A DNA stretch of 64,000 bases from Flavobacteriaceae bacterium PS02337. Lineage in GTDB: Bacteria > Bacteroidota > Bacteroidia > Flavobacteriales > Flavobacteriaceae. Where the stretch lies: assembly GCA_029959285.1 (NCBI GenBank), contig JASCOE010000013.1, positions 62,001 to 126,000 of the forward strand. The letters run 5' to 3'. A model generated the notes under the pieces. It searched no databases, was not told where the DNA came from, and saw only the letters and a program-made list of their open reading frames with translations. This document shows positions 16,357-24,181 of the stretch, one piece after another; the stretch's first letter is position 1; every line of letters starts with the position of its first letter. A program made the position numbers and the translations under genes.

Positions 16357-19300
16357 CTACTTTTTCCTTATCTTTGTGATTTTTTTATCATTTGTAGAGT
16401 AATTCATTATATATTTAGCTTTTTTAAGATTTTCTATAAATTTTAAATTCTCCTCAGTATTATTGATTGGAGGTTTACTCTTTCCTACTTCTATAATATC
16501 TGCAAAAGGTTCTTCTAATATCGTTAATACTTCTTCAATAAATGCGACTTCTTTACAAAATAAATCAAAGTATAAATTACATAATTTTATTTTTGTCTCA
16601 AGAGATTTAACATTTTGTAATAAATTTCTAAAGTATAAATACGATACATTTAATTTCCTTTCCTTTAAAATTTCACCAATCAAATTTCCTAAATTATTTT
16701 TTTGATTAATTTCTTTCTCGTTTATTTCGTAGATTAATTTTATCTTGTTTTCAACTGACAAATTAGAATTTAACAAAGATTCGTATTCTTTTTCTTTTAA
16801 TTCATAGTCTATTTCTTCTTGATCTCTTTGCTGAATATATTCTTCAAAATTTAATATAATTAGAGGAATTTGTTTACCTGCTGTTTTTATCCTAAGTAAT
16901 TCGAAATTCTCTTTTGTTAGAGCAATTATCCCCTTTTCAACTAACATCTTTACTTTTTTCTCATCTATTTTTTCAATTTCTAAATTATCATAACTATCTT
17001 CAATATTCTCTATTAAAAATGAATATGCTTCATTAGTAATTTCATGTGTCAAAATTAAATCTATGATAAACTCATTTTTAGCTTCTTCGGCAAAATCTAA
17101 ACTCTTAATATCTTCTTTAGATAATTCTATATATTCTTTTTCACTATTTAAAAATGAAATTAAAGATTCATCCACATTATGTTCTTCATAATATTTAAAA
17201 GCATTAATCCAAGATGGTCTTATTTTATTTAATGCAAATAATACACTCCATTTTTTTGGATCCCTGATTTCATCTAATTTATTAAATATTACATCTTGAT
17301 TTATAATAAGATCATAAGGATCAATTTCATCTAATTTTGGGTTATTCAATAAATTAATTAAATACTTTTCATTTTCATTTTTATTTGTTTCAAGTTTAAG
17401 AAATACATTCTTAACATAATAAAGTATTTCATCATTAACATATTCGATTAAACTGGTGCAATCTGAATCTTGAATTGTTGTATAATTAGAACGTTTTAAA
17501 TTTAGTGCATCTTTTTTTGACGTTTTTTCTTTCATTACTTGCTCAATCATTTCATCATTTAATTGATACAAATTGTTCTTATAAATGAAATCAAATAATA
17601 ATCGATTAGAATTAACATCTAATGGTTTTTCGAATTTAATATGTAAATTCAAAAGTGTTTTTTCTACATTTTTATTTTCAAAATTTATCAGATTAAAAAA
17701 ATCTTTTCTTTGGGAAATAAAATTTGAGAGTTTTTGATTCTCATTTTGATGTTCTAGTATTAAAACATCTACATTTAAAAGTAAATTTTTAAAAATGAAT
17801 TCTTTAGATCTATCTGTAAAATAATCACTTTCCTGTACATAATTCCAAAAATTAGGGTAATAAACACAAATTTCTTGCACAAATTTTTCAAAATACTTTC
17901 CATTAGAAATATAAACATCTATAAATCCTATAGTTCTAGCACTTTCATTATTAAATTGATTAAATATATCAAAGAGGTCATTATTTTTAATTTCATTTCG
18001 TATTTCTAACAAATAATCAATGAAATTTATATTTAAAATTTCTTTTTTTTGAAAATCATTTCTTAGATGTCTCATTAAATTTTCAACTTTATCTAGTTTG
18101 AAATCTACTGGTAAAGCCTTATTATTTCTAATGCTAAGAATGAAATTTTTATCATTTGTGCTGATGTCGCCTTCTTTAAAAATTGATATATAATCAAAGT
18201 AATCCTCAGCAATAAAACCATTGGTTACAAAATATATTAAAACTTCTGATTTTTTAATTTCGGCATTTAATAGTTCTTTATAATTTTCGTCATTAAAACT
18301 TTCTTGAAAATTATTTCGTTTAATTTTTTCAATTTCATTTTGTGATTTCTGAATTATTTTTTTTAGACTTTCAATTTCTAATTTTTTTCGTTCAAATATC
18401 AATTCAACTCTTTGATCATAATTATTTATTGGGTCAACTTTTTTTTCAATATTTGCAAAACTAATATTGATTTCATTTAATTGATTTGTTAATGTCCAAT
18501 TTGATCTGTCAATCATTTTTTTCATTACTGTAATTGATTCAATTTTTCTAAATGAATCAAACATTTCATCCTCAATTAAGTCTTCAACTTTATTTAAATA
18601 ATAAGTTTTATCATTGAAGATAAAACTAGTGACTTCATCTGGAAATCTTTTCAAGAACTCTAAAAGATATAATCTTCTTAAATCTTTTATATTACTGTTT
18701 GTTGTTTTGTCTTCTACTAATTCTTTTAATTTAGTTATTTGGTTACTATTGTTAACTATTAATTCTTGTTCAATTTCAGTTTGTTTAAATTTGATTTTTT
18801 TTAAATCCTTATTGAAGACCTCGTAGATCATACCTTCATTTTTATGAAGTGTTGCAAAATCTTTAGGAAACAAATTTTTGTAAACTATAAATGATAATAA
18901 TTTATTAGTTACTAACTGAATTTTAGTCTCCTCAGTTAATTTATCATAATAAATTTTATATTCATTGATAATATTTTTGAGTAATCTCATATCATCAATG
19001 TAAAGAGATATATCATATAACAGATTTTGATATATATTTTGATCTTTTAGCTTTTCTGCTAAATAGTTATATGAATTAGAAGAATTAATAACTGGGATTA
19101 TTGGTAAAATAAAATCGAAAAACTTTGTTCTGTCACCGTTTTTAAACATTTCATCTTTCAATGCGTAAATAAAAACTATATGTCTATTAACTTGTTTTGA
19201 AATATTCAGTAATAAATTAATCTCACGAAGTTTTGTGAAAATTTCTGGTTCATTGAATCTATCTAAATCTTCAATTATAACTACATTGTAATGTGTTCTT

Positions 19301-20112
19301 TCAAAAAAATATACTACTTCATCCAAATTTTTATTTAAAATAGAGTTATCAGAAACTTCTCTATTTAATTCTACATCTCCTTTAAAATTTATTTTACTAA
19401 ATTTAAAATCACTGATTGCCCTAACGAAGCTTTTTAAAATATAAAAAGTTCCTAGCAATAAAAATATAATTGAAAGAATTTCAAAAATCTTAAAATTTAA
19501 ATCACAATTTTCACTTTCGAAAAAATAAAATCTGACACATTTAAGTTCTGTAATTAAACTATTATGAAAGATATATATATAACTCAATATAATTATTAAA
19601 CAAAATAGAGAGTTGATAAAGAGAGAATGTTTTTTTAAATTTTTTATTTTTTGAAATCTTGAATTTGGGATTGTATTACTTTTTTCAACATATAACATTT
19701 GTTGTAGAATACTTAATTCAATCCTCTTATTCAGTTCTTCATATTTATCACTTTTTGGTCTTGGCTGATCTTCTACAAACAAATCATCAAAAGTTGCTAA
19801 CGAAATATTTAAATATTCAAATTCAGGATGTTTTTCTTTAAATGTTTTTAAAATACTACTTTTTCCAGAACCATACGAACCAGTCATGGCAATATTTTTA
19901 ACGTTTTTATTTTTTAAAGCCCATAATAATGAATCAATATAAATACTTCTTTCTACAATAACTGGGGAGAGATCTTCGAATGAATGTATGTTGTTATTAA
20001 AAGGATAATCTAATTTAGATAGAAAGTTATTTCTTACTTTAAGAACCTTATTAAAAAGAGGGGCAAAAATTATATTGTAAATAACTTTTACGTAAGTTGT
20101 TTCATTTTCCAT
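16357..20112 (-). CDS. YobI-like P-loop NTPase with two membrane segments
   Basis: 1251 residues from ATG 20112 (MENETTYVKV); the longer frame adds 20 low-complexity residues. Walker A is AMTGSYGSGKSSILKTF (about 93-109). Walker B is VVIIEDLDRF followed by a sensor-like REINLLLN. Between them lie two hydrophobic helices (FINSLFCLIIILSYIYIF and IFEILSIIFLLLGTFYIL), so the ATPase is membrane-anchored. The C-terminal 850 residues are helical, Lys/Glu/Asn-rich and lack known motifs. The layout fits the YobI family of P-loop NTPases, proposed from genome context to act in conflict or phage defence; a KAP ATPase is the alternative. Base composition is far more AT-rich than its neighbours, suggesting transfer. 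It stands alone. Confidence 0.75.
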   Translation of the reverse strand: MENETTYVKVIYNIIFAPLFNKVLKVRNNFLSKLDYPFNNNIHSFEDLSPVIVERSIYIDSLLWALKNKNVKNIAMTGSYGSGKSSILKTFKEKHPEFEYLNISLATFDDLFVEDQPRPKSDKYEELNKRIELSILQQMLYVEKSNTIPNSRFQKIKNLKKHSLFINSLFCLIIILSYIYIFHNSLITELKCVRFYFFESENCDLNFKIFEILSIIFLLLGTFYILKSFVRAISDFKFSKINFKGDVELNREVSDNSILNKNLDEVVYFFERTHYNVVIIEDLDRFNEPEIFTKLREINLLLNISKQVNRHIVFIYALKDEMFKNGDRTKFFDFILPIIPVINSSNSYNYLAEKLKDQNIYQNLLYDISLYIDDMRLLKNIINEYKIYYDKLTEETKIQLVTNKLLSFIVYKNLFPKDFATLHKNEGMIYEVFNKDLKKIKFKQTEIEQELIVNNSNQITKLKELVEDKTTNSNIKDLRRLYLLEFLKRFPDEVTSFIFNDKTYYLNKVEDLIEDEMFDSFRKIESITVMKKMIDRSNWTLTNQLNEINISFANIEKKVDPINNYDQRVELIFERKKLEIESLKKIIQKSQNEIEKIKRNNFQESFNDENYKELLNAEIKKSEVLIYFVTNGFIAEDYFDYISIFKEGDISTNDKNFILSIRNNKALPVDFKLDKVENLMRHLRNDFQKKEILNINFIDYLLEIRNEIKNNDLFDIFNQFNNESARTIGFIDVYISNGKYFEKFVQEICVYYPNFWNYVQESDYFTDRSKEFIFKNLLLNVDVLILEHQNENQKLSNFISQRKDFFNLINFENKNVEKTLLNLHIKFEKPLDVNSNRLLFDFIYKNNLYQLNDEMIEQVMKEKTSKKDALNLKRSNYTTIQDSDCTSLIEYVNDEILYYVKNVFLKLETNKNENEKYLINLLNNPKLDEIDPYDLIINQDVIFNKLDEIRDPKKWSVLFALNKIRPSWINAFKYYEEHNVDESLISFLNSEKEYIELSKEDIKSLDFAEEAKNEFIIDLILTHEITNEAYSFLIENIEDSYDNLEIEKIDEKKVKMLVEKGIIALTKENFELLRIKTAGKQIPLIILNFEEYIQQRDQEEIDYELKEKEYESLLNSNLSVENKIKLIYEINEKEINQKNNLGNLIGEILKERKLNVSYLYFRNLLQNVKSLETKIKLCNLYFDLFCKEVAFIEEVLTILEEPFADIIEVGKSKPPINNTEENLKFIENLKKAKYIMNYSTNDKKITKIRKK

Positions 20113-20362
20113 ATTATTTTTTTTCTTTTTATATGTTCTTAGTTCCCAAGGAAATAAAATTATTATTATCATAAAAATATAGTTCCTATAAATGATTAAA
20201 ATTCTTTCAAATATGCATTATGTTTTAATAATAATTTTACGGTTTTTCGTAATCATAATTCAATTGACAATTTTCACCTTCAAATATATCTAAACAAAAA
20301 GCCCTCAAACCAAGTACAAACACCTGATTTAAAAGCCAACAAATAATCTTTCTAATTAAAAC

Positions 20363-21160
20363 CTAAATCCCAAAAAAACTTTTAGAATTCCTGGTAGTTT
20401 CCTCCGCAACTTTAGCTAAAGCAACTCCTTTAAACTGTGCAATTGTTCCAGCAACATACGGCAGGAAAGCAGGTTCGCAACGGCGTTCGTGGTATTTCTT
20501 TAAGAGGCTGTTCGGGACATTTTTAGGAAGCATAAACGGCGCATCGGTTTCAATCATCATTCGGTCGAGCGGTACGTACTGAATGACTTCTTTTAAATGA
20601 CTGAAACGCTTGGCATCTGAAATCGCTCCCGTAAAACCCAGATAAAATCCGTTGTCAAGATAGGTTTTGGCTTCCTGTAAAGTTCCTGTAAAACAATGCA
20701 CAACGGCTTTTGGCAATTGCGGTAAATATTCTTTGGTAATATTCATAAAAGAATTAAAAGCGCTTCTCTCATGCAAAAACAGCGGTTTCTGAACTTCAAT
20801 CGCCAATTCTAATTGGGCTTTATAACATTCTTCCTGTTTGTTTCGGGGCGAAAAGTCACGATCAAAATCGAGTCCGCATTCGCCAACCGAAACTACGTGT
20901 TTCAGTTCTAATAATTTCCTGAGTTTCGAAATACTCTGCGCATCGAAACTCTTAGCATCATGCGGATGAATTCCCGCCGTAGCGTACAACACGCCCGGAT
21001 ACTGTCTCGCAATCTTTGCAGATTCTTCGCTATTTCGTACGCTGGTGCCCGTGAGTATCATTTGCGATACATCGGCGTCGAGCGCGTCTTGTACGACATC
21101 GTCTATGTCGTTTTGGAATTGTTTGTTTGTTAGGTTAATTCCTATGTCTATATAATTCAT
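20363..21160 (-). CDS. tatD: TatD family 3'-5' nuclease
   Basis: 265 residues, close to E. coli TatD including the N-terminal MNYIDIGINLTNKQF in place of an HxH start. Metal-ligand motifs seen: GIHPHDAK, VGECGLDF, FLHERSAF, VVHCFTGT and MIETDAPFMLP. TatD is a cytosolic Mg-dependent exonuclease acting on single-stranded DNA and RNA, implicated in repair of oxidised DNA and in RNA turnover. It is on the same strand as rtcB but 395 repeat-filled bases downstream, so it is probably its own unit. Given its neighbours a role in RNA clean-up is possible but only inferred. Confidence 0.9.
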   Translation of the reverse strand: MNYIDIGINLTNKQFQNDIDDVVQDALDADVSQMILTGTSVRNSEESAKIARQYPGVLYATAGIHPHDAKSFDAQSISKLRKLLELKHVVSVGECGLDFDRDFSPRNKQEECYKAQLELAIEVQKPLFLHERSAFNSFMNITKEYLPQLPKAVVHCFTGTLQEAKTYLDNGFYLGFTGAISDAKRFSHLKEVIQYVPLDRMMIETDAPFMLPKNVPNSLLKKYHERRCEPAFLPYVAGTIAQFKGVALAKVAEETTRNSKSFFGI

Positions 21161-21555
21161 TTTTTTTTAAGTTACAAAGGCTCAAAGAGACAGAGGGACA
21201 AAGGTTTCTTCTCTTGAACCTTCTTGTTATTTTATTTTTTATCACTAAACGCTATTTTTAATCTCGCAAAATCGCAGAGTCGCTAAGTTTTTATTTCACG
21301 CAGATTTTAAACAGATTTAAGCAGATGCTCGCAGATTATTCTAAAAAAAATCTAATTTAATCTGCTAAAATCCGCAAAATCTGCGTGAAAAAATCTTTGC
21401 GAACTTCGCGTAAATCTTAGCGCTCTTTGCGGTTAAAATTACCACAAAACGTTAGACGCACTGCAGTGCGCCTCTACAGTAAATACTGTGATCGAGAATG
21501 GACACAAAAATTGCATCTCAAAACTGAAAACTGCGACTGCGACTGAAAACTAAAC
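21161..21555. repeat. Repeat-filled gap between rtcB and tatD
   Basis: No gene. 21170-21230 holds AAAGGCTCAAAGAGACAGAG-type words. 21293-21440 holds an inverted pair built on TTTCACGCAGATT ... AATCTGCGTGAAA, followed by GCGTAAATCTTAGCGC, the reverse of the repeat at 13944. 21444-21482 is a half copy of the element at 26510-26590 (ACGTTAGACGCACTGCAGTG-like). No convincing terminator for rtcB is seen. Confidence 0.65.
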
Positions 21556-22977
21556 TCAGTCCTCACGGCTTCCATCATCTGCCATTCTTACCAATTTTGG
21601 AGTAAACTTCGCCACAACATCCACTAAATCCTGTTGTGCTTCCATCACCTGATTGATATCTTTATACGCCATTGGGGCTTCGTCTAGACCTGCTCCGATA
21701 AGCGTAACGCCATGATCTTTCAGGATGGTTTTCATTTCGGTTTGTGTGATGTTTTTGATGGCTTGGGTTCTGCTCATTTGTCTTCCTGCTCCATGCGAAG
21801 CCGAATTTATGGCGTTCTCCTCGCCTTTTCCTCTCACCAAAAATCCTGGTGCGGTCATACTTCCCGGAATGATTCCCATAACGCCTTTTCCAGCTGGAGT
21901 TGCTCCTTTTCTATGTACGATCACTTCTTCGCCGTTCCAGATTTCTTTCCAAGCGAAATTATGATGGTTTTCGACTTTGGCTAAAATCGTCGCACCCAAA
22001 GCGCGTTCCATTTTGTTATGGATAATTTCGTGACAAGCCGAAGCGTAATCTCCCGCCAAATTCATCGCCAACCAGTATTCCTGACCTAATTGTGAATTCA
22101 CATCTAAATACGCTAAGTTTTTTGCTACTTCTGGAAGTTTACATTCGTCTTTGGCGATTTTCGTATAATGTCCCGCAATTGTTGCGCCCATTCCTCGTGA
22201 ACCAGAATGCGTTAACAAAGCGATGTATTTTCCTTTTGGGATATTTAGAACTGCATCGTCTTGGGCGAATTCCATGATTCCGAATTCGACAAAGTGATTT
22301 CCACCACCCGAAGATCCTAATTGCGACCAGGCTTTATCTTTCAAATTCTTCACAAACGGATTCATATTAAAAGTTTCATTCTCCAAAACCGCATGATCTG
22401 ATTTGTACTGACCGTGAAATCCGTGACCCGCTCCAAAAATAGAATTGGCAATTAATTCTTTTTTGAATTTGGCTTCGTTTTCAAAGTAAAAAGCTTCTGG
22501 AATATCATAAACCGACAACGCCATTCTACATCCAATATCAACTCCAACACCATACGGAATAATGGCATTTTTTGTGGCTAAAACTCCGCCAATAGGCAAT
22601 CCGTAACCTTGGTGTGCGTCTGGCATTAAAGCTCCGGCAACTGTAACAGGCAGTTTCATGGCAACTTCCATTTGTTTTCTGGCTCCGTCTTCGATATGAT
22701 CTAATCCGTAAGCGGAATACGCATTTGGATTTTCGTTTAAAGCGATAAAATCTTCTGGTTTTTCATTCGATTTTTCGATCAAAGCCACAGCCAATTTGCT
22801 GAAGATTTTATCGTCTATATAATTCTCCGGAGTTTCTAAGACGTTTTTGAAATTTGTAATCATTTCGTCTCTTTTAAATCCGTGTCTTTTACTGTTTATT
22901 TTTAAGGCGATTCCGATTATTTTTCCTTCTGGGAATCCTAATTCTAATATATCTGTACCGTTTATTTGTGTTTTCAT
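21556..22977 (-). CDS. rtcB: RNA-splicing ligase RtcB
   Basis: 473 residues from ATG 22977 (MKTQINGTDI); the longer frame starts in an intergenic repeat. RtcB joins RNA ends bearing 2',3'-cyclic phosphate or 3'-phosphate to 5'-OH ends using GTP and Mn. Motifs: PDAHQGYGLPIGGV, GVGVDIGCRMAL (Asp and Cys metal ligands), GSSGGGNHFVEF, LLTHSGSRGMGA, and SASHGAGRQMSR with the His that is guanylylated. It is last in the minus-strand order rsr, Y-like RNA array, SUKH gene, rtcB. No RtcA cyclase, archease or RtcR is nearby. Family call certain; a role in repair of cleaved tRNA follows from the locus. Confidence 0.96.
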   Translation of the reverse strand: MKTQINGTDILELGFPEGKIIGIALKINSKRHGFKRDEMITNFKNVLETPENYIDDKIFSKLAVALIEKSNEKPEDFIALNENPNAYSAYGLDHIEDGARKQMEVAMKLPVTVAGALMPDAHQGYGLPIGGVLATKNAIIPYGVGVDIGCRMALSVYDIPEAFYFENEAKFKKELIANSIFGAGHGFHGQYKSDHAVLENETFNMNPFVKNLKDKAWSQLGSSGGGNHFVEFGIMEFAQDDAVLNIPKGKYIALLTHSGSRGMGATIAGHYTKIAKDECKLPEVAKNLAYLDVNSQLGQEYWLAMNLAGDYASACHEIIHNKMERALGATILAKVENHHNFAWKEIWNGEEVIVHRKGATPAGKGVMGIIPGSMTAPGFLVRGKGEENAINSASHGAGRQMSRTQAIKNITQTEMKTILKDHGVTLIGAGLDEAPMAYKDINQVMEAQQDLVDVVAKFTPKLVRMADDGSRED

Positions 22978-23043
22978 TTTTTTGTTTTTTAAGGGACAAA
23001 GGAGCAAAGGTTTTTTTACTACTTCGCAGTTGTTCTGTGTTGT

Positions 23044-23574
23044 TTAAAATCTTAAAAATTCATTCTTTAAGTATTCTTTCAAATTATCTCCATATACAAT
23101 TATATCAGAACCCCAAACTGAAATGACCGGAGATAGATTTTTATCTGCAAAAACAACCAAAGCTCTATGACTGTATATTGGAACATAACCCACAATTTTA
23201 GAAACATCAAAACCTGCTTCTCTTAGAGCTTCTTCAGCATAAATTTTAAACTCTTTTATTTCTTTAACGAGCCAATTTGATTTCTCAATATCTCTAGGAT
23301 ATTGGTAAAAAGAATCATTAAATTTTATTTCATCTTCTCCATCTGGATCAATTGAAATTTCTAAAGTATCAAGTCCACCAATATTTAAAAGCATTTCTCT
23401 GTATTCCCAAGGAAAATCAAATCCAAATAATAATTGTAATTGATCTATTTCTTTTCTGCTTATTCCTTTTAAAAACTTTGTGTTAGGCTGAATTTGAAAA
23501 CCGTAAATATCATCACGAAGTTTTATTCGTTTAAAATTCTTTTCCGCTTTATTTTTTATTTCTTTGATTGTCAT
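23044..23574 (-). CDS. SMI1/KNR4 (SUKH) family protein in the RNA repair operon
   Basis: 176 residues. The SUKH core is visible: an N-terminal helix with ISRKEIDQLQLLFGFDFPWEYREMLLNIGG, a central acidic segment, and a C-terminal SPVISVWGSDIIVYGDNLKEYL strand-helix. SUKH proteins are mostly immunity proteins against nucleic-acid-cleaving polymorphic toxins, and in yeast scaffolds. It lies 29 bases after the last Y-like RNA unit and 66 bases before rtcB, so it should be cotranscribed with both. No toxin gene is adjacent. It may protect against an RNase or regulate the pathway; this is inference. Confidence 0.8.
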   Translation of the reverse strand: MTIKEIKNKAEKNFKRIKLRDDIYGFQIQPNTKFLKGISRKEIDQLQLLFGFDFPWEYREMLLNIGGLDTLEISIDPDGEDEIKFNDSFYQYPRDIEKSNWLVKEIKEFKIYAEEALREAGFDVSKIVGYVPIYSHRALVVFADKNLSPVISVWGSDIIVYGDNLKEYLKNEFLRF

Positions 23575-23603
23575 TTTATATGTTTAATTATATGTTTAAT
23601 TTT

Positions 23604-23674
23604 AAAAGAGGTAACATTTAGGAATGGTTTAATTTTCTTGGAACGAAGGAACCATTTCCTGACGACACTCTTTT
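23604..23674 (-). ncRNA. Y-like RNA unit 5 (hairpin only)
   Basis: 71 bases. Closing stem AAAAGAG / CTCTTTT; internal loop TGTCGTC opposite AAATGTTAC; upper stem AGGAA(A)TGGTT / AACCATTCCT with one bulged A; apical loop with TCCTTCGT. No tRNA-like arm. It begins one base after unit 4 and precedes the SUKH gene by 29 bases. No terminator follows, so the array probably reads into SUKH-rtcB. Confidence 0.65.
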
Positions 23675-23675
23675 T

Positions 23676-23760
23676 TAAGAGCAATATTCTATAAGCGACT
23701 TTTAGGATTCGAACCTAATATTATCAACCAACGAAGTAGCGCTTTATAGACGGCATCTTA
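23676..23760 (-). ncRNA. Y-like RNA unit 4 with T-arm
   Basis: 85 bases. Closing stem TAAGA / TCTTA; internal loop TGCCGT opposite AATATTGC; upper stem CTATAA(A)GCG / CGCTTATAG with one bulged A; then TACTTCGTTGGTTGATAA and a perfect T-arm, TTAGG-TTCGAAT-CCTAA. ACTT pairs with AAGT just below the T-arm. The GTTGGTT loop could play the D-loop part in an elbow-like contact. This is a shortened tRNA mimic. Confidence 0.7.
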
Positions 23761-23764
23761 TTTT

Positions 23765-23836
23765 TTGAAAAGGTAATAATTGATGAGAGTATTTTGAAAC
23801 CTATACGAAGTAGCTCTCACACACGACATTTTTCAA
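23765..23836 (-). ncRNA. Y-like RNA unit 3 (hairpin only)
   Basis: 72 bases. Closing stem TTGAAAA / TTTTCAA; internal loop ATGTCGTG opposite AATTATTACC; upper stem TGAGAG / CTCTCA; loop containing TACTTCGT. It lacks a T-arm, so it would be only the Ro-binding part of a Y RNA. Confidence 0.65.
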
Positions 23837-23841
23837 TTTTT

Positions 23842-23977
23842 AAAAAGAAGTAAAAAGCAATAAGAGAAACGGGGCTTGTCTTGCCAGAGTCGAACTGGAT
23901 AACCTTGCTGATTTTACAACTTCGCTATTCCTCCCCAAATTGCTGACGAAGTAACTCTTATTTACGACATTCTTTTT
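23842..23977 (-). ncRNA. Y-like RNA unit 2 with tRNA-like domain
   Basis: 136 bases, the longest unit. Closing stem AAAAAGAA / TTCTTTTT; internal loop with TGTCGT; upper stem AATAAGAG / CTCTTATT; then TACTTCGT. The inner domain is closed by GGGG / CCCC and contains a T-arm, CCAG-TTCGACT-CTGG, preceded by a degenerate D-like segment (TAGCGAAGTTG ... ATCAGCA). Here the order is D-like then T-arm, as in an ordinary tRNA that lacks an anticodon arm. ACTTCG can also pair with CGAAGT inside it, so the exact fold is uncertain. Confidence 0.65.
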
Positions 23978-23985
23978 TTATTTTT

Positions 23986-24104
23986 AAACAAGATAACATT
24001 CAAAAAGACATATTCTGCTCTAACCAACTGAGCTACAATCTATAAAAAGAATGATGGGAATTGAACCCACGACACGAAGGAATTCTTTTTTACGACACTT
24101 GTTT
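23986..24104 (-). ncRNA. Y-like RNA unit 1, circularly permuted tRNA mimic (YrlA type)
   Basis: 119 bases. Closing stem AAACAAG / CTTGTTT; TGTCGT opposite AATGTTAT; upper stem AAAAAGA / TCTTTTT, then ATTC / GAAT. Inside, in order: TCCTTCGT, a T-arm (GTGGG-TTCAATT-CCCAT), a hairpin joining the two acceptor strands (CATTCT ... AGATTG, TTTTAT loop, one mismatch), TA, and a D-arm (GCTC-AGTTGGTTA-GAGC). So the T-arm comes before the D-arm, the acceptor end is capped, and the Ro-binding stem replaces the anticodon loop. Bacterial YrlA Y RNAs have this arrangement. It lies just after rsr. Confidence 0.82.
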
Positions 24105-24131
24105 ATTTTTTCAATTAACTTATTCCTTTTA

Positions 24132-24170
24132 CAAATATTCAAATCATACTGCGCAATTATTTTGCGCAGT
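24132..24170 (-). promoter_or_regulatory. Inverted-repeat promoter P2 of the Y-like RNA array
   Basis: Minus strand: a 9-base perfect dyad ACTGCGCAA / TTGCGCAGT around AATAA (24148-24170), then the -7 box GAATATTTG (24132-24139). From the end of TTGCG to the end of the box is 20 bases, as at P1 and P3. The predicted start is about 20 bases before the first paired base of unit 1, and the dyad is 12 bases past the rsr stop codon, so the array can be transcribed apart from rsr. Confidence 0.75.
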
Positions 24171-24181
24171 AGATTTAAAAT

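Noticed and set aside
16357-20112. Restriction, retron or CBASS component
   Set aside because: No nuclease, reverse transcriptase or nucleotidyltransferase motif; only P-loop ATPase and membrane helices are visible.
21166-21555. Y-like RNA or riboswitch between rtcB and tatD
   Set aside because: No TGYCGT / CTTCGT motifs or T-arm; the words belong to dispersed repeats also found at 13944 and 26510.
23494-23694. Plus-strand 66-codon frame across the SUKH start and array unit 5
   Set aside because: It overlaps paired RNA stems and a real gene, with low-complexity Phe/Ile content and no promoter.
23676-24104. One or more ordinary tRNA genes (T-arm and D-arm words near 24060-24020, 23895 and 23710)
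   Set aside because: No 7-base acceptor stem, anticodon arm and CCA-type end occur in the right order. In unit 1 the T-arm precedes the D-arm. The arms sit inside long stems shared by all five units next to rsr, so Y-like RNA explains them better.
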